DNA of 60,346 bases, taken from positions 1 to 60,346 of the forward strand of contig JADGNQ010000018.1 of NCBI GenBank assembly GCA_017883385.1, read 5' to 3'. The notes below the pieces were generated by a model. It was not told the DNA's origin, made no database searches, and saw only the letters and a list, made by a program, of their open reading frames with translations. Of this stretch, positions 45,769 to 56,003 are shown piece after piece (positions within the stretch are counted from its first letter, which is position 1; every line of letters begins with the position of its first letter). Made by a program: the position numbers and the translations under genes. This stretch comes from Candidatus Sulfotelmatobacter sp. (lineage in GTDB: Bacteria; Acidobacteriota; Terriglobia; Terriglobales; Acidobacteriaceae).

Positions 45769-47983
45769 TTACGGAGCGGTAGCCCGCAAGCCCCTTCTCA
45801 GCCTGCGCAGGAGGAAGTACTCGTTCACTGGCCGGTCGTACTGCATGGCGGGCGTTCGTGGCGAGGCTGCCAGCAGCCGCGCCATTGGGAACTCAGGGTC
45901 AAGCATTGCCGCAAACTGACGGCTCGGCGTCGGGTGCGGTCCCCATTCCATCATGTCTTCGACAGCTGCCGGAGGCATCCGCTGCACTAATTCCTCAGCG
46001 CTCCGGCGGGGGAAGGCCGTATCACTCGCAAGGAAATGTAGACCGTACCCAGTTACGCTGTTAAAAGCGCGCACATACGCGAACGATTCATGCAAAGCCC
46101 GCGCGATTGCAGTTTGCCCTTCCGCGTCGGCGCTGGGCAGCCATTGTTGCATAATTCCACCAGGCTTCAATCTGTGCTTGATGGTTGCATAGAATTCCTT
46201 TGAGTACAGCAAACTCCGATGCGGCAGACTCCATCGGCGGAGGAGGATCGATCGTTATCACGTCATACTGCTGAGCCGTGCGTTCCAAATAGCGGCGTCC
46301 GTCGTCGATCTCGACATCTGCCAGAGGAGAACTCAGCAACTGCGCCGCATCGGAGTGAAAATACCAGAACAGGCGGGGAACGCTGGGCACCAACTCGACC
46401 ACCGTAGTATGAATATTCCACGAAAGCATCGATCGAAACGTTGTCCCCATGCCGAAGCACACCACCAGGGCGTTTTGCGGCGGATGATCGAGATGGGCCA
46501 GCGGCAGGTGGGCCATCATCTTTGTAATCGGAGTCAGGCCCGTCATGCCCTGCCCGTTCACCCGCAGGTCTCTGTTGAAGCCCTCGCCCACAGCCATGCT
46601 GGTGGCGGTATTGTCGCGGAGAATCGCATGCTTGGGAAACCGGGTTTCGTAGCTTCTGGTTATTAGCAACAACCCAACCGCCAATGCCGCCACCGCATAA
46701 GAAGCTTTGAATCTCCACCCGCCCTCAGGTTTCTCCTCCTGCGACGCCGTCCACCACCCTGGATTGAAACCCACGGTTAACCATGGCAGGGAGAGAGCAA
46801 AGAGTACCCAACGTTCGTTGAAGTACGGCAGCAACACGAATCCAGAGAGCAAAGGGCCAAGAATGCATCCCACTACATTTACCGCATAAGACCTTCCAGC
46901 CTTGTTGGGATCGCCGCCAGACCAGCGGTCCACCAGCATCGGGGTCACGAATCCCAGCAGAGCGCAGAATGGGGCTACGCCCAGCAAAACGCGCAGGCCT
47001 CCCATGACCAGGCGAAGCCTGGGAACATCCTGCCACAATCCGAGGCTTGGGTCGGCCGTAACCAGTGGCAGTAGCATCGCCAGCCCCACCAGGGGCCACA
47101 CCACTGCGTCCTTAGTAGCGTGCTTGCTGCTCCAGCGCCGATACACCCAGGAACCAACAAAGGTCGACAACAGGTAGGCGCCCAGAATGGATGCGAAAGC
47201 GTAGACCATGGTTCCCACATACGGTGTGAATTGTCGGATCCATACGATCTCAGCGCCCATGCTCGTCAACCCGCCGATAAAGAGCAGCGCCAGCAGTCTC
47301 CCCGTCGGTGGTGCGGCGCGGCGCGATTCGGACTCGCCTGAAACTTCTGGCGATGGGACATTCTCGGCGGCGGGCCAGCCACGCGCCACGATCATCACGG
47401 TTGCAGCCAGCAGGACATTCATGACCGCGCCTACCCTCAGCGTGCCGTGAAATCCGTAAAGCTCGATCAGCAATAGCGGAACCACTGTGCCCAGCGTCGC
47501 GCCCAGAACGTTGGCCGCATAAAGATAGCTAAACGACCGCTGCACGTCGCGAAAGCGGCTCCGGATGGCAAGCATGGCCACCGGAAAGGTCGCTCCCATA
47601 CAGGCGCACCAAGGGACCAAAGTCAGCGCAACCCAAGTCCCGGAAGCCAAGTAGTAGCCCCATGAGGAAGAGACTCCGAGGCGCTCGAGCAAAGTTCTGC
47701 CCAAGGCCAACTGCATTGGCACAAGAATGGCCGACACGCCAATGAGCAGTTCTGTGAGCGCATACAGGCTCAGCGCCGAATGTCTGAGTTGCTTCTCGTA
47801 TCTTCGGGTCAGGTATCCGCTTCCCCATGCGCCCAATCCCAGGCCTGCCATGAACATGGAAAGCACAATCGAGACCAGTGCGCTGGTGACTCCGAAATTG
47901 GCCATAGCCAAGCGAAGCCAAATGATTTCGTAGAGAATGCTGCAGAATCCGGAAACGCAAAAAAACAGAAAAAGCCAGATCAT
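45769..47983 (-). pseudogene. Frameshifted membrane spermidine-synthase-like gene
   Basis: The frame from ATG 47983 (GAGG before it) codes for about 12-14 membrane helices (MIWLFLFFCVSGFCSILYE, an SpeE-fused transporter-like domain), then a Rossmann methyltransferase-like domain (ALVVCFGMGTTFRSML, VVELVPSVP, YDVITIDPPPPMESAAS). At about 46216 the reading frame breaks. In the other frame the family continues at once with LLYSKEFYATIKHRLKPGG and runs to 45769. Removing one base of the CC at 46216-46217 would give ESAASSLLYSKEF, and total length is then 738 codons exactly. It is either a recent frameshift or a sequencing error. Confidence 0.85.
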
Positions 47984-48386
47984 GAAGACCGCCTCGGTCG
48001 TTTCAGCGCAACCACGATTCCCTTGTGTTCCAGCACCAGATGCGGCTCCATGCGAGGTACATCCCCCGCGATAATCGACTTGGGTTCCAGATAGGGCCGC
48101 ACCTTTCAGCAAAAAGCTGGGACGCTAAGTCTACCCGAAGTCCAAACAGATTCCCGCCCCAACTGTTGAAATCTGGCGTGGCGGTTAGCACTCAGAAACG
48201 TCACCCACATCCGCACTGTTGGTAGAATGCGGAGATTTCGACGCTAACCTCGAAACATCGCGACGCGGCAGCACAAGAAAAACAGCAGACCCTCTCCCCG
48301 AAAACCGCACTCAAATCGACGCCCAAAATGTCCCGGCACCCCGCCCCAATCCGGTCAACACGCGCCCCCGACTCACCCCGTTTGCA

Positions 48387-48395
48387 TGCTATAAT
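48387..48395 (+). promoter_or_regulatory. Extended -10 promoter upstream of gyrA
   Basis: TGCTATAAT (48387-48395): consensus TATAAT preceded by TGC, about 130 bases before the gyrA ATG. No good -35 is seen at the right distance, as is usual for extended -10 promoters. The remaining region 47984-48524 has no gene. Just before the ATG is a short AGCTGAAAGCTGACGGCT-like repeated stretch. Confidence 0.6.
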
Positions 48396-48524
48396 AAGCG
48401 CGATTCCAAGAGCACATAACATCCTGTAAATACAACCAGTTACAAGCGTTGTGGACACCACAGTTGCGCGTGGCAAGTAGGTTTCTTGTTTTTGAGCTGA
48501 AAGCTGACGGCTAAGAGCTAAAGA

Positions 48525-51233
48525 ATGGCCGACGATCAAAACCCCGAACTTCCTCTCACTCCTCCTCCCGGTGGCGATGGCCCCGGTGCGTTGAACATTC
48601 ACCCCGTCAACATTGAAGAGGAGATGAAGCGGTCGTATCTCGACTACTCCATGTCGGTGATCATCGGCCGCGCGCTGCCCGACGTACGTGACGGACTGAA
48701 GCCCGTCCATCGCCGCATACTTTTTACGATGCAGCAGATGGGTCTGCAGCCCAACAAGGCCACGCGCAAGTGCGCCCGCATCGTTGGCGACGTCATGGGC
48801 AAGTATCATCCGCATGGCAACCTTGCCGTCTACGATGCTCTCGTCCGCCTCGCACAAACCTGGAGCCTGCGCTATCCCCTGATTTTTGGCCAGGGCAACT
48901 TCGGCTCGGTCGATGGAGATCCGCCCGCTGCTGATCGGTACACCGAAGCCAAGCTGGCCCCTGTTTCCACCGCGCTTCTGGAAGATCTCGACAAAGACAC
49001 GGTTGACTTCCGCCCCAACTACGACGGCAGCGAGGTCGAGCCTGACGTTCTGCCCGCGCGCATTCCGAATCTCCTGATCAATGGCTCCGACGGAATCGCC
49101 GTCGGCATGGCGACCAAGATTCCGCCGCACAATCTCACCGAGATCGTCGACGCCACCATCACGCTGGTCAACAATCCCAACGCGCAACTCGCCGAGATTC
49201 TGAAATTCGTCCAGGGCCCTGACTTCCCGACCGCTGGTATCATTCACGGCCGCGCTGGAGTCTTCGAGGCCTACCGAACAGGCCGTGGCCGCTTCATGAT
49301 GCGCGCCAAAGCCGCGATCGAGAACATCAACAAAGACCGCCAGGCCATCATCGTCACCGAAATTCCGTATCAGGTGAATAAGGCGCGCCTCGTCGAGCGC
49401 ATCGCGCAGCTGGTTAACGATAAGGACATCGAAGACATCTCCGACATCCGCGACGAAAGCGATCGCGACGGCATGCGTATTGTCGTCGAACTCAAGCGCG
49501 GCGCCGAGCCTCAGATCGTTCTCAACCAGCTCTTCAAGCACACCCAGATGCAGGAGAGCTTCTCGATGATCCTGCTGGCGGTGGTCAACGGACAGCCCCG
49601 CGAAATGGGCCTCATCCAGACCATCAAGTACTTCATTGAGCACCGCGTCGACGTCGTCCGCCGCCGCACCGCCTACCTGCTGCAGAAGGCAAAAGACCGC
49701 GAGCACATTCTCGAAGGCTACCTCACCGCCCTCGATCACCTCGACAACGTCATCACCATCATTCGTGGCAGCGCAAACCGTGGCGACGCCCGCGAAAATT
49801 TGGTGCTCTACTTCGGCGGCAAGAAGATCGAAATCAACACCACCGGCCGCGCCCCCAAGCTCGATCCTGAAAAGCCCTTCACCACGAAGCAGGCCGACGC
49901 CATTCTCGAATTGCAGTTGCACCGCCTGACCAAGCTCTCCATCGATGAAATCGCCAACGAGTTGAAGGAAGTCCGCGACGACATCGGCGAATACGAATCC
50001 ATTCTCGGCTCCGAGAAAAAACTGCGCGCCGTGATCATCAAAGAGCTGGAAGAGGTCAAGAAGCTCTACGGCGACGAGCGCCGCACCCGCCTCGAAGACG
50101 AGGCCGCGGAGATCGTTCTTGAAGATCTCATCGCCGACGAGCAGGTTGCCGTCACCGTCAGCCACTCCGGCTACATGAAGCGCACGCCCATCTCGACCTA
50201 TCGCATGCAGCGCCGCGGAGGCACGGGCCGTACCGGCATGAAGACGCGCGACGAAGATTTCGTCGAACATCTCTTCATCGCCTCCACGCATGCCTTCATC
50301 CTGATCTTCACCAACAAGGGCCGCGTCTACTGGCTCAAGGTCTACGAAATCCCAGACGTCAGCGCCGCCGGCAAAGGCAAACACGTCGGCAACCTGATCG
50401 GCCTGCAACCCGGCGAGACCGTGAGAACCATGGTCGCCGTCCGCAACCTCGAAGAGGAAAACAAGTATGTCTTCTTCGCCACTCGCAAGGGCCTGGTCAA
50501 GAAATCAGCATTGCGCGAGTTCATGCACGTGCGCTCCAACGGCATCAATGCCATCGGTATTGAAGAAGGCGACGAGTTGGTCGCCGTCCGGGTCACCAAC
50601 GGCAATCAGATCATCTTCCTGGCCTCGCACGAAGGCATGGCGGTTCGATTCGATGAGAGCCACGTCCGCGCCATGGGCCGCGCCGCCTACGGAGTCTGGG
50701 GCATCGACCTCGACAAGAACGACTATGTGGTAGGCATGGCCGCCACCACAAAACCCGGAGCGGAGAGTGTGGGAACGACCGCCACAGAAAATGTGGGGAC
50801 GGCCGCCTCGGCCGTCCCAGACGCGCAAGCGTCTGGAACGGAAGGCCCAGTCTCCGAGCCCGAACCCATTGACGTAGCCGTCAAAGGCACACTCATTCTC
50901 TCCGTCACCGAGAACGGCTACGGCAAGCGCACTCCCGCCGACGAATACCGCCTCACGAACCGCGGCGGCAAAGGCGTCATCAACGTAAAGACCACTGAGC
51001 GTGTCGGCAAGGTAGTCGCGATCGCCCAAGTCGACGAAACCTCCGAAGTCATGCTGATCAGCCACTACGGCAAAATCATCCGCATGGACTCGACGACGAT
51101 CCGCGAATCCGGCCGCAACGCCCAAGGCGTCCGCCTCCTGAACATGGAGCCCGGCGATCGCGTAGCCGCGGCAGTGGTCATCGCCCCAGACGCCGAACCA
51201 AACGGCGGTAATGGAGGCACGCTGATTCAGTAG
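48525..51233 (+). CDS. gyrA: DNA gyrase subunit A
   Basis: 902 residues. The breakage-reunion domain has catalytic Tyr139 in ADRYTE (E. coli Tyr122) and the following [20 protein letters not shown]. The C-terminal beta-pinwheel has a GyrA box variant QRRGGTG (562-568; usual form QRRGGKG) and [11 protein letters not shown] later on. In the quinolone pocket the motif reads [10 protein letters not shown]: Asn99 and Leu100 stand where E. coli has Asp82 and Ser83, while Asp104 (E. coli Asp87) is kept. A low-complexity insert (about 745-780, [19 protein letters not shown]) is encoded by a palindromic repeat. Introduces negative supercoils with GyrB, which is not in the window. Confidence 0.95.
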   Translation: MADDQNPELPLTPPPGGDGPGALNIHPVNIEEEMKRSYLDYSMSVIIGRALPDVRDGLKPVHRRILFTMQQMGLQPNKATRKCARIVGDVMGKYHPHGNLAVYDALVRLAQTWSLRYPLIFGQGNFGSVDGDPPAADRYTEAKLAPVSTALLEDLDKDTVDFRPNYDGSEVEPDVLPARIPNLLINGSDGIAVGMATKIPPHNLTEIVDATITLVNNPNAQLAEILKFVQGPDFPTAGIIHGRAGVFEAYRTGRGRFMMRAKAAIENINKDRQAIIVTEIPYQVNKARLVERIAQLVNDKDIEDISDIRDESDRDGMRIVVELKRGAEPQIVLNQLFKHTQMQESFSMILLAVVNGQPREMGLIQTIKYFIEHRVDVVRRRTAYLLQKAKDREHILEGYLTALDHLDNVITIIRGSANRGDARENLVLYFGGKKIEINTTGRAPKLDPEKPFTTKQADAILELQLHRLTKLSIDEIANELKEVRDDIGEYESILGSEKKLRAVIIKELEEVKKLYGDERRTRLEDEAAEIVLEDLIADEQVAVTVSHSGYMKRTPISTYRMQRRGGTGRTGMKTRDEDFVEHLFIASTHAFILIFTNKGRVYWLKVYEIPDVSAAGKGKHVGNLIGLQPGETVRTMVAVRNLEEENKYVFFATRKGLVKKSALREFMHVRSNGINAIGIEEGDELVAVRVTNGNQIIFLASHEGMAVRFDESHVRAMGRAAYGVWGIDLDKNDYVVGMAATTKPGAESVGTTATENVGTAASAVPDAQASGTEGPVSEPEPIDVAVKGTLILSVTENGYGKRTPADEYRLTNRGGKGVINVKTTERVGKVVAIAQVDETSEVMLISHYGKIIRMDSTTIRESGRNAQGVRLLNMEPGDRVAAAVVIAPDAEPNGGNGGTLIQ
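50793..50836 (+). repeat. Double-hairpin repeat (GTGGGGACAGC family) inside gyrA, copy 3
   Basis: GTGGGGACGGCCGCCTCGGC with its hairpin GACGGCC / GGCCGTC, then AGACGC-GCAA-GCGTCT. It is the same unit as at 31701 and 40738 but lies in frame within the gyrA coding region. A decayed start of another copy (GTGTGGGAACGACCGCC) lies directly upstream, at about 50767. Confidence 0.8.
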
Positions 51234-51241
51234 GGTGGAAC

Positions 51242-51277
51242 ATTTGGTAATTGGGTGATTTAGTAATTGTGTAATTT
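51242..51277. repeat. AT-rich repeat, single copy
   Basis: ATTTGGTAATTGGGTGATTT and related units. Same family as the pair around 39653-39767. It begins 8 bases after the gyrA stop. Confidence 0.55.
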
Positions 51278-51302
51278 CAGAACCGGCGCTGCATGCGGCG
51301 TC

Positions 51303-51385
51303 GCGCCCACCCTTCGCAAAAGACGCGAAGAGTGGGGCACCCATAGTGGTGTTTGAGCCCGCGAGGTCAAAGGCCGGGCCACCCG
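51303..51385 (+). repeat. REP unit, solo copy
   Basis: About 80 bases: CGCCCACCCTTCGCAAAAGA, then CGCGAAGAGTGGGGCACCC, ending near AAAGGCCGGGCCACCCG. The same unit flanks the Y1 transposase gene at 53317 in both orientations. It contains the foldback TTCGC / GCGAA. Confidence 0.75.
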
Positions 51386-51394
51386 CCACCGGGC

Positions 51395-53146
51395 TTAGTA
51401 CCAGGGCAGCTTATCGAGGACCTGCTCTCGGAAAGCGGTTGCAAGTTTGTTGAATCGCTCGAATGACCCGCCAAAGAGCCCCGCAGAAACTGGGCCCCAC
51501 GAATCGCCCCGGGACCCAGCTTCCTTGAGAACGCTCTCGTATGAGCTATTACCGTGAAGTTCCTTCCATCCAAAACGTCCTGGGGGAGCCCATGTGTAGC
51601 CAGACAGCCGAGTCTGCAGATCGAGGTAAGTCAGAGCGTACAGGATTTCGAATCGATCAAAGTGATCCTCATAGCCGTTGCCTAAGAAGAGCAGATCTTC
51701 CAGCTGAGGTTGAAGAGCCTTAAAGAGGTACTCGCTACGGGGTGTGTAGTAATTTTCATAGCCTGATAGCGTTTTGAAGAAGTGCATTCGGTCCAGTTCC
51801 AATATTTCCTCGATCGTTGATACCACTGCGGGCTGTGCTTGTTTGCCAGTCGTGCTCCCGCGAAGCTCGGTTGTCAGTAGAGTGGTAAGGCTTCTGTAGT
51901 TGTGAGATGAGACAGCTGCGATACCGCCCGAATAGAGAAGTAACATGATTGGGTACCATCGGAGCCCAAGCCATGCAGTTTTCCCGGACCGCGGTTCCGT
52001 ACCGTCCGCCAGCCTAGCGACAATCCGCTCTATGAGCGGCTGGTGTTCTAAGCTGCCCCACCTCCCGAGCAGGATTGTCACAGCGGTTAACCGAGAAAGA
52101 GCCCCCTGGTATTTCCTAAGGCGATCCGCGATGTCAACCGAAGTGACTGCGGCAGGTTGGAGTGGGAACTCATCCTCGCGGATTTCATAAGATGCGGCAC
52201 GAATCTCCGAGGCCACAAGATCATCGAGTCGAATGCGGTAACGAGGCTCGGAAATGTACTCTTTGACTCGATTGACTAGAGTCTGCATATCCGAGAGTTC
52301 GGCAGAGAGTATGGCGCTGGCTGGAACTTGGACAAGGATGTCTGAGTCTTCCTTCTCATTCTGACTGAGTTCCACCAACTGTGGCGCGGAAAAGATAAAA
52401 TCACCATCCCCATCCAGGAAACCGAAATGCGGTGACTGTCTAGAATGAGGATCGTTGGCAACGTGGTCGTACACGTATGCCATTACCGCGTTGGCCGAGA
52501 TTATCCCGTTCGAATCAGCCGCCTTCTCCTCCAGAGCGTCAAGCAAGTGACCTGTGAAGATTGAATGGTTCGGTCGGGGCCCGCCTGAATCGGCAACCGT
52601 TTCGTCGGCCTTGCCCGCGGTAAGAACCTGCCGAGAATATCTCTTGAGCATGTCCTTCAAGAATCTTGCACTGCCAGGAGGAGTATTGCGGCTTATTGCC
52701 AATCCTCCGTAACATGCGTCCATTAGAAAGAGCACGTGCTTCGCTTGGATGAGTTCTGCATTCCTAGTCAACTCGTCCCACCGAATTAGAGTGCTTAAAT
52801 CATTAGGATCTCCATCCACCGGAACGAGAAAGCCGACTTCTCCCCGCTTGCCCGTTCGCGTACAGCCGTGGCCGGCAAAGAAAACGGCAATACGGTCGTC
52901 TGTCTCGACGGAGGCTTGTGTGAAATTCAGAAATGCAGACAGGATGTTGGACCGCGTAGCGTTAGCGTCTAGTAGAATCGTGATTTTCTCGGCTGCGAAA
53001 CCGAAAGCAGACCGGAGTACCTCAGCGAACGCCTCTGCGTCCTCTCTCGCATAGCTCAGGGGAGAAGCAGTCTGGTAGTCATTGATGCCTATAACAAGGC
53101 CCCAGCTTGTCTTGTACTTCGGGTTGTAAGTTGCATCACTTGGCAT
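51395..53146 (-). CDS. Caspase-like (clan CD, C14) protease with large unknown C-terminal region
   Basis: 583 residues. The caspase-like fold spans about residues 14-260: WGLVIGINDYQTASPLSYAR at the start, catalytic His93 in FFAGHGCTR and catalytic Cys145 in LFLMDACYGG, then SIFTGHLLDALE. The last 320 residues have no motif I can name, though they contain regularly spaced helices and a Tyr-rich part (GYENYYTPRSEYLFKAL). No signal peptide. Bacterial proteins of this kind often work as effectors of defence or cell-death systems, and this one lies in an accessory pocket with a transposase and a nuclease-like gene. The N-terminal domain call is firm, the role is not. Confidence 0.85.
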   Translation of the reverse strand: MPSDATYNPKYKTSWGLVIGINDYQTASPLSYAREDAEAFAEVLRSAFGFAAEKITILLDANATRSNILSAFLNFTQASVETDDRIAVFFAGHGCTRTGKRGEVGFLVPVDGDPNDLSTLIRWDELTRNAELIQAKHVLFLMDACYGGLAISRNTPPGSARFLKDMLKRYSRQVLTAGKADETVADSGGPRPNHSIFTGHLLDALEEKAADSNGIISANAVMAYVYDHVANDPHSRQSPHFGFLDGDGDFIFSAPQLVELSQNEKEDSDILVQVPASAILSAELSDMQTLVNRVKEYISEPRYRIRLDDLVASEIRAASYEIREDEFPLQPAAVTSVDIADRLRKYQGALSRLTAVTILLGRWGSLEHQPLIERIVARLADGTEPRSGKTAWLGLRWYPIMLLLYSGGIAAVSSHNYRSLTTLLTTELRGSTTGKQAQPAVVSTIEEILELDRMHFFKTLSGYENYYTPRSEYLFKALQPQLEDLLFLGNGYEDHFDRFEILYALTYLDLQTRLSGYTWAPPGRFGWKELHGNSSYESVLKEAGSRGDSWGPVSAGLFGGSFERFNKLATAFREQVLDKLPWY

Positions 53147-53201
53147 TGGAGATAGAGAGTCGGGTGGTGCCGGCTGATGTTAAGCACAATTCTACGGATC
53201 G

Positions 53202-53291
53202 CGGGTGGCCCACCCTTTGCGTGTTGTTCTTTTCTGTCCCGTTTCGAAACCGTGGGTGCCCCGCTCTTGCGCTTTTTGCAAGGGCGGGTAC
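53202..53291 (-). repeat. REP unit, left flank of RAYT gene (inverted)
   Basis: CGGGTGGCCCACCCTTTGCG to AAGGGCGGGTAC. On the minus strand it matches the unit at 53893-53972 nearly base for base in its outer parts (GTACCCGCCCTT and GAGCGGGGCACCCAC). It lies directly before the transposase start. Confidence 0.8.
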
Positions 53292-53316
53292 GATGCTGCC
53301 GATATCATGGGCTGTT

Positions 53317-53868
53317 ATGCCGAGCGGCCTGCATCGCACCTACGGCGCGCACCATCTGCACTTTGTCACCTGCTCGTGCCACCGGCGATTGCCATTTCTG
53401 AATTCTGGAAAGGCGCGCGACCGCTTTCTTTCAATTCTGGAACAGACGCGCCGGCGTTACCGCTTCGTCGTGGTCGGTTATGTCGTCATGCCGGAACATG
53501 TGCATCTCTTTCTCACCGAACCGGAAGTGGGGAATCCGTCGACGGTGATGCAGGTGCTGAAGCAGCGCACGGCGCGGGCGTTGTTGCCCAGGAGAAGGCC
53601 CGGTGATCCGCCGCAGCGACAGCTCTTTGGAGATGAGACGCGACGGGCATTCTGGCAGGCGCGGTTCTACGATTTCAATGTGTGGTCGGCGAAAAAGCGC
53701 GTGGAGAAGTTGCGCTACATGCATCGCAACCCGGTAACACGTGGTCTGGCGGAGTCGCCGGAGCAATGGCGCTGGAGCAGTTATCGATTCTATCTGTTGG
53801 GAGAACCCGGAGCGGTGCAGGTGAATGTGGGATGGACCGAAATTTCTTTTCGAGGGCGAGTCGCTTGA
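53317..53868 (+). CDS. REP-associated tyrosine transposase (Y1/RAYT)
   Basis: 183 residues from ATG 53317 (an ATG at 53293 is possible). The Y1 HUH fold is visible: GAHHLHFVTCSCHRR for strand 1, VVGYVVMPEHVHLF with the metal-binding HxH, the candidate nucleophile Tyr in EKLRYMHRNPVTRGL, and the WRWSSYRFY tail typical of RAYT proteins. It nicks DNA at REP units. It is full length, with all key residues, so it may still work. Confidence 0.93.
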   Translation: MPSGLHRTYGAHHLHFVTCSCHRRLPFLNSGKARDRFLSILEQTRRRYRFVVVGYVVMPEHVHLFLTEPEVGNPSTVMQVLKQRTARALLPRRRPGDPPQRQLFGDETRRAFWQARFYDFNVWSAKKRVEKLRYMHRNPVTRGLAESPEQWRWSSYRFYLLGEPGAVQVNVGWTEISFRGRVA

Positions 53869-53892
53869 AAAGATTTCGCTGCAGGCGACCGT

Positions 53893-53972
53893 GGTACCCG
53901 CCCTTCGCAAAGAACGCGAAGAGCGGGGCACCCACTGTGTTGCTCATGTCAGTTCAAAGGCTGGGCCACCCG
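53893..53972 (+). repeat. REP unit, right flank of RAYT gene
   Basis: GTACCCGCCCTTCGCAAAGA then ACGCGAAGAGCGGGGCACCC, ending AAAGGCTGGGCCACCCG. Stem TTCGC / GCGAA. Begins 24 bases after the transposase stop. Confidence 0.8.
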
Positions 53973-53983
53973 TCTCTCGTGAC

Positions 53984-54523
53984 TCACCGCGAGGCGGCCT
54001 TGCGATGATGTGACTTCGGCGGAGGCGGGAGTTCGTACAGCGCCAGTTCGGCTCGGCTCTTGGTGAACAGGTTCCAGGCTTCGCGGTAGCATTCATAGCG
54101 ATAACACGCCTTCTTTGCCGGTGGGACCACGGGGCACAGCATGGCCATGGAGCGTCTTCGCCTACCCAGCAGCAAGGCTGCGGGGATCAGGTACCACGCA
54201 TCTTCGGGAATGACGTAGGCGGCGAACAGGTCGATTTCTTTGAGAGTGTAGTCTAATGTTTTTCTGTGGTTGGGCTTGAACTGGCAGAGATATCCCGCGC
54301 CCATGCGGTAAGTTGTCGATTTGACCTGCACCCGGAGAAAGTTCGGGCCGTACTCGATGCCGACGTCATACGATTGTGTGTCGCCCCAAGGTTTGCTGAT
54401 GGCGAAACGGCGCTGCGCGGCCTTCGCCATGAACTGCAACTCGACCCATTCGCCGCGCTGTTTGAAATTGCTGAATAGCTCCCAGTCGTGCTTGCTGTGC
54501 TCGCTGCTTTTCCGTGTACTCAT
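53984..54523 (-). CDS. PD-(D/E)XK nuclease-like protein (group I intron endonuclease-like)
   Basis: 179 residues from ATG 54523 (GTG 54535 is also possible). The frame continues to 54703 through sequence that looks non-coding. Residues about 20-105 fit the PD-(D/E)XK fold of the intron-type endonuclease group: KQRGEWVELQFMAKAAQRRF with a Glu, YDVGIEYGPNFLRVQVKSTTYR with the catalytic Asp and QVKS. The C terminus is basic and Pro-rich. No intron or partner gene is present. It may be a stand-alone nuclease or a relic. Confidence 0.65.
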   Translation of the reverse strand: MSTRKSSEHSKHDWELFSNFKQRGEWVELQFMAKAAQRRFAISKPWGDTQSYDVGIEYGPNFLRVQVKSTTYRMGAGYLCQFKPNHRKTLDYTLKEIDLFAAYVIPEDAWYLIPAALLLGRRRRSMAMLCPVVPPAKKACYRYECYREAWNLFTKSRAELALYELPPPPKSHHRKAASR

Positions 54524-54663
54524 CCCCGTGCTCACCCCTTGTGCTCGTTCCCAATCCTTCGCTCTGCTCGCCGCACCTCGTACGAGCGGGCGGACCCTTC
54601 GGCGTTGCTCAGGGCAAGCTGCGTCCGCCGCTACGTGGGCCGCTTTAGCGCACACTTCGGCCA

Positions 54664-54694
54664 ATAAAAAAGGCGCGACCTGGAGGCCGCGCCT
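54664..54694 (-). terminator. Rho-independent terminator, minus strand
   Basis: Minus-strand AGGCGCG (from 54694) pairs with CGCGCCT and is followed by TTTTTTATT. It lies about 205 bases downstream of the aldo/keto reductase gene, in the right direction to end that transcript. Confidence 0.7.
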
Positions 54695-54900
54695 GCTTGA
54701 CATTAAATTGTCTCTATATTTCTAGAATATCAAATTGGAGGGGGGAAAGTGGACATGGTTTCGAATTCTATTTTGCGAATGCTTTCATGGACTTAAGTGC
54801 GATCGTGTAATTTCTGCCTATTGACAAGATTTCGGTGGACTGGCGCGTTCGACCGATTTTTGCGGGATGGTGAGTGGATTTCTCGAGGGCGGCTTCGTGC

Positions 54901-55890
<990 letters not shown>

Positions 55891-56003
55891 GATTGCACCT
55901 GCCTTGAAAGGATGTGAAGAAACTACTTCTCCAGTAGATGACCGGAGATGCCCGCGGGGTGCGACTCCTGATTATGTGGCGCGGGCGCCCCGCCCATGCA
56001 CCC

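Larger units (their letters stand above)
53202..53972 (+). mobile_element. RAYT module: transposase framed by inverted REP units
   Basis: The Y1 transposase gene 53317-53868 with REP units in opposite orientation on each side (53202-53291 and 53893-53972). This is the usual form of a REP-associated tyrosine transposase locus (REPtron). The solo unit at 51303 is probably a product of the same system. Confidence 0.75.

Noticed and set aside
45769-46212. A separate small gene after the spermidine-synthase-like gene
   Set aside because: Its residues continue the same protein family exactly where the other frame breaks, so it is the displaced end of one gene.
48201-50408. 735-codon open frame on the minus strand over gyrA
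   Set aside because: It is the antisense shadow of gyrA. The translation is Asp/Val/Leu-rich without motifs, while the plus strand codes for an unmistakable GyrA.
51303-53972. The three REP copies as a CRISPR array
   Set aside because: The spacing is irregular, orientations differ, the units are about 80-90 bases, and they frame a Y1 transposase gene.
54597-54623. CTTCGGCGTTGCTCAGGGCA as a further repeat family
   Set aside because: It resembles a widespread GC repeat, but only one imperfect copy lies in the window, so it cannot be supported here.
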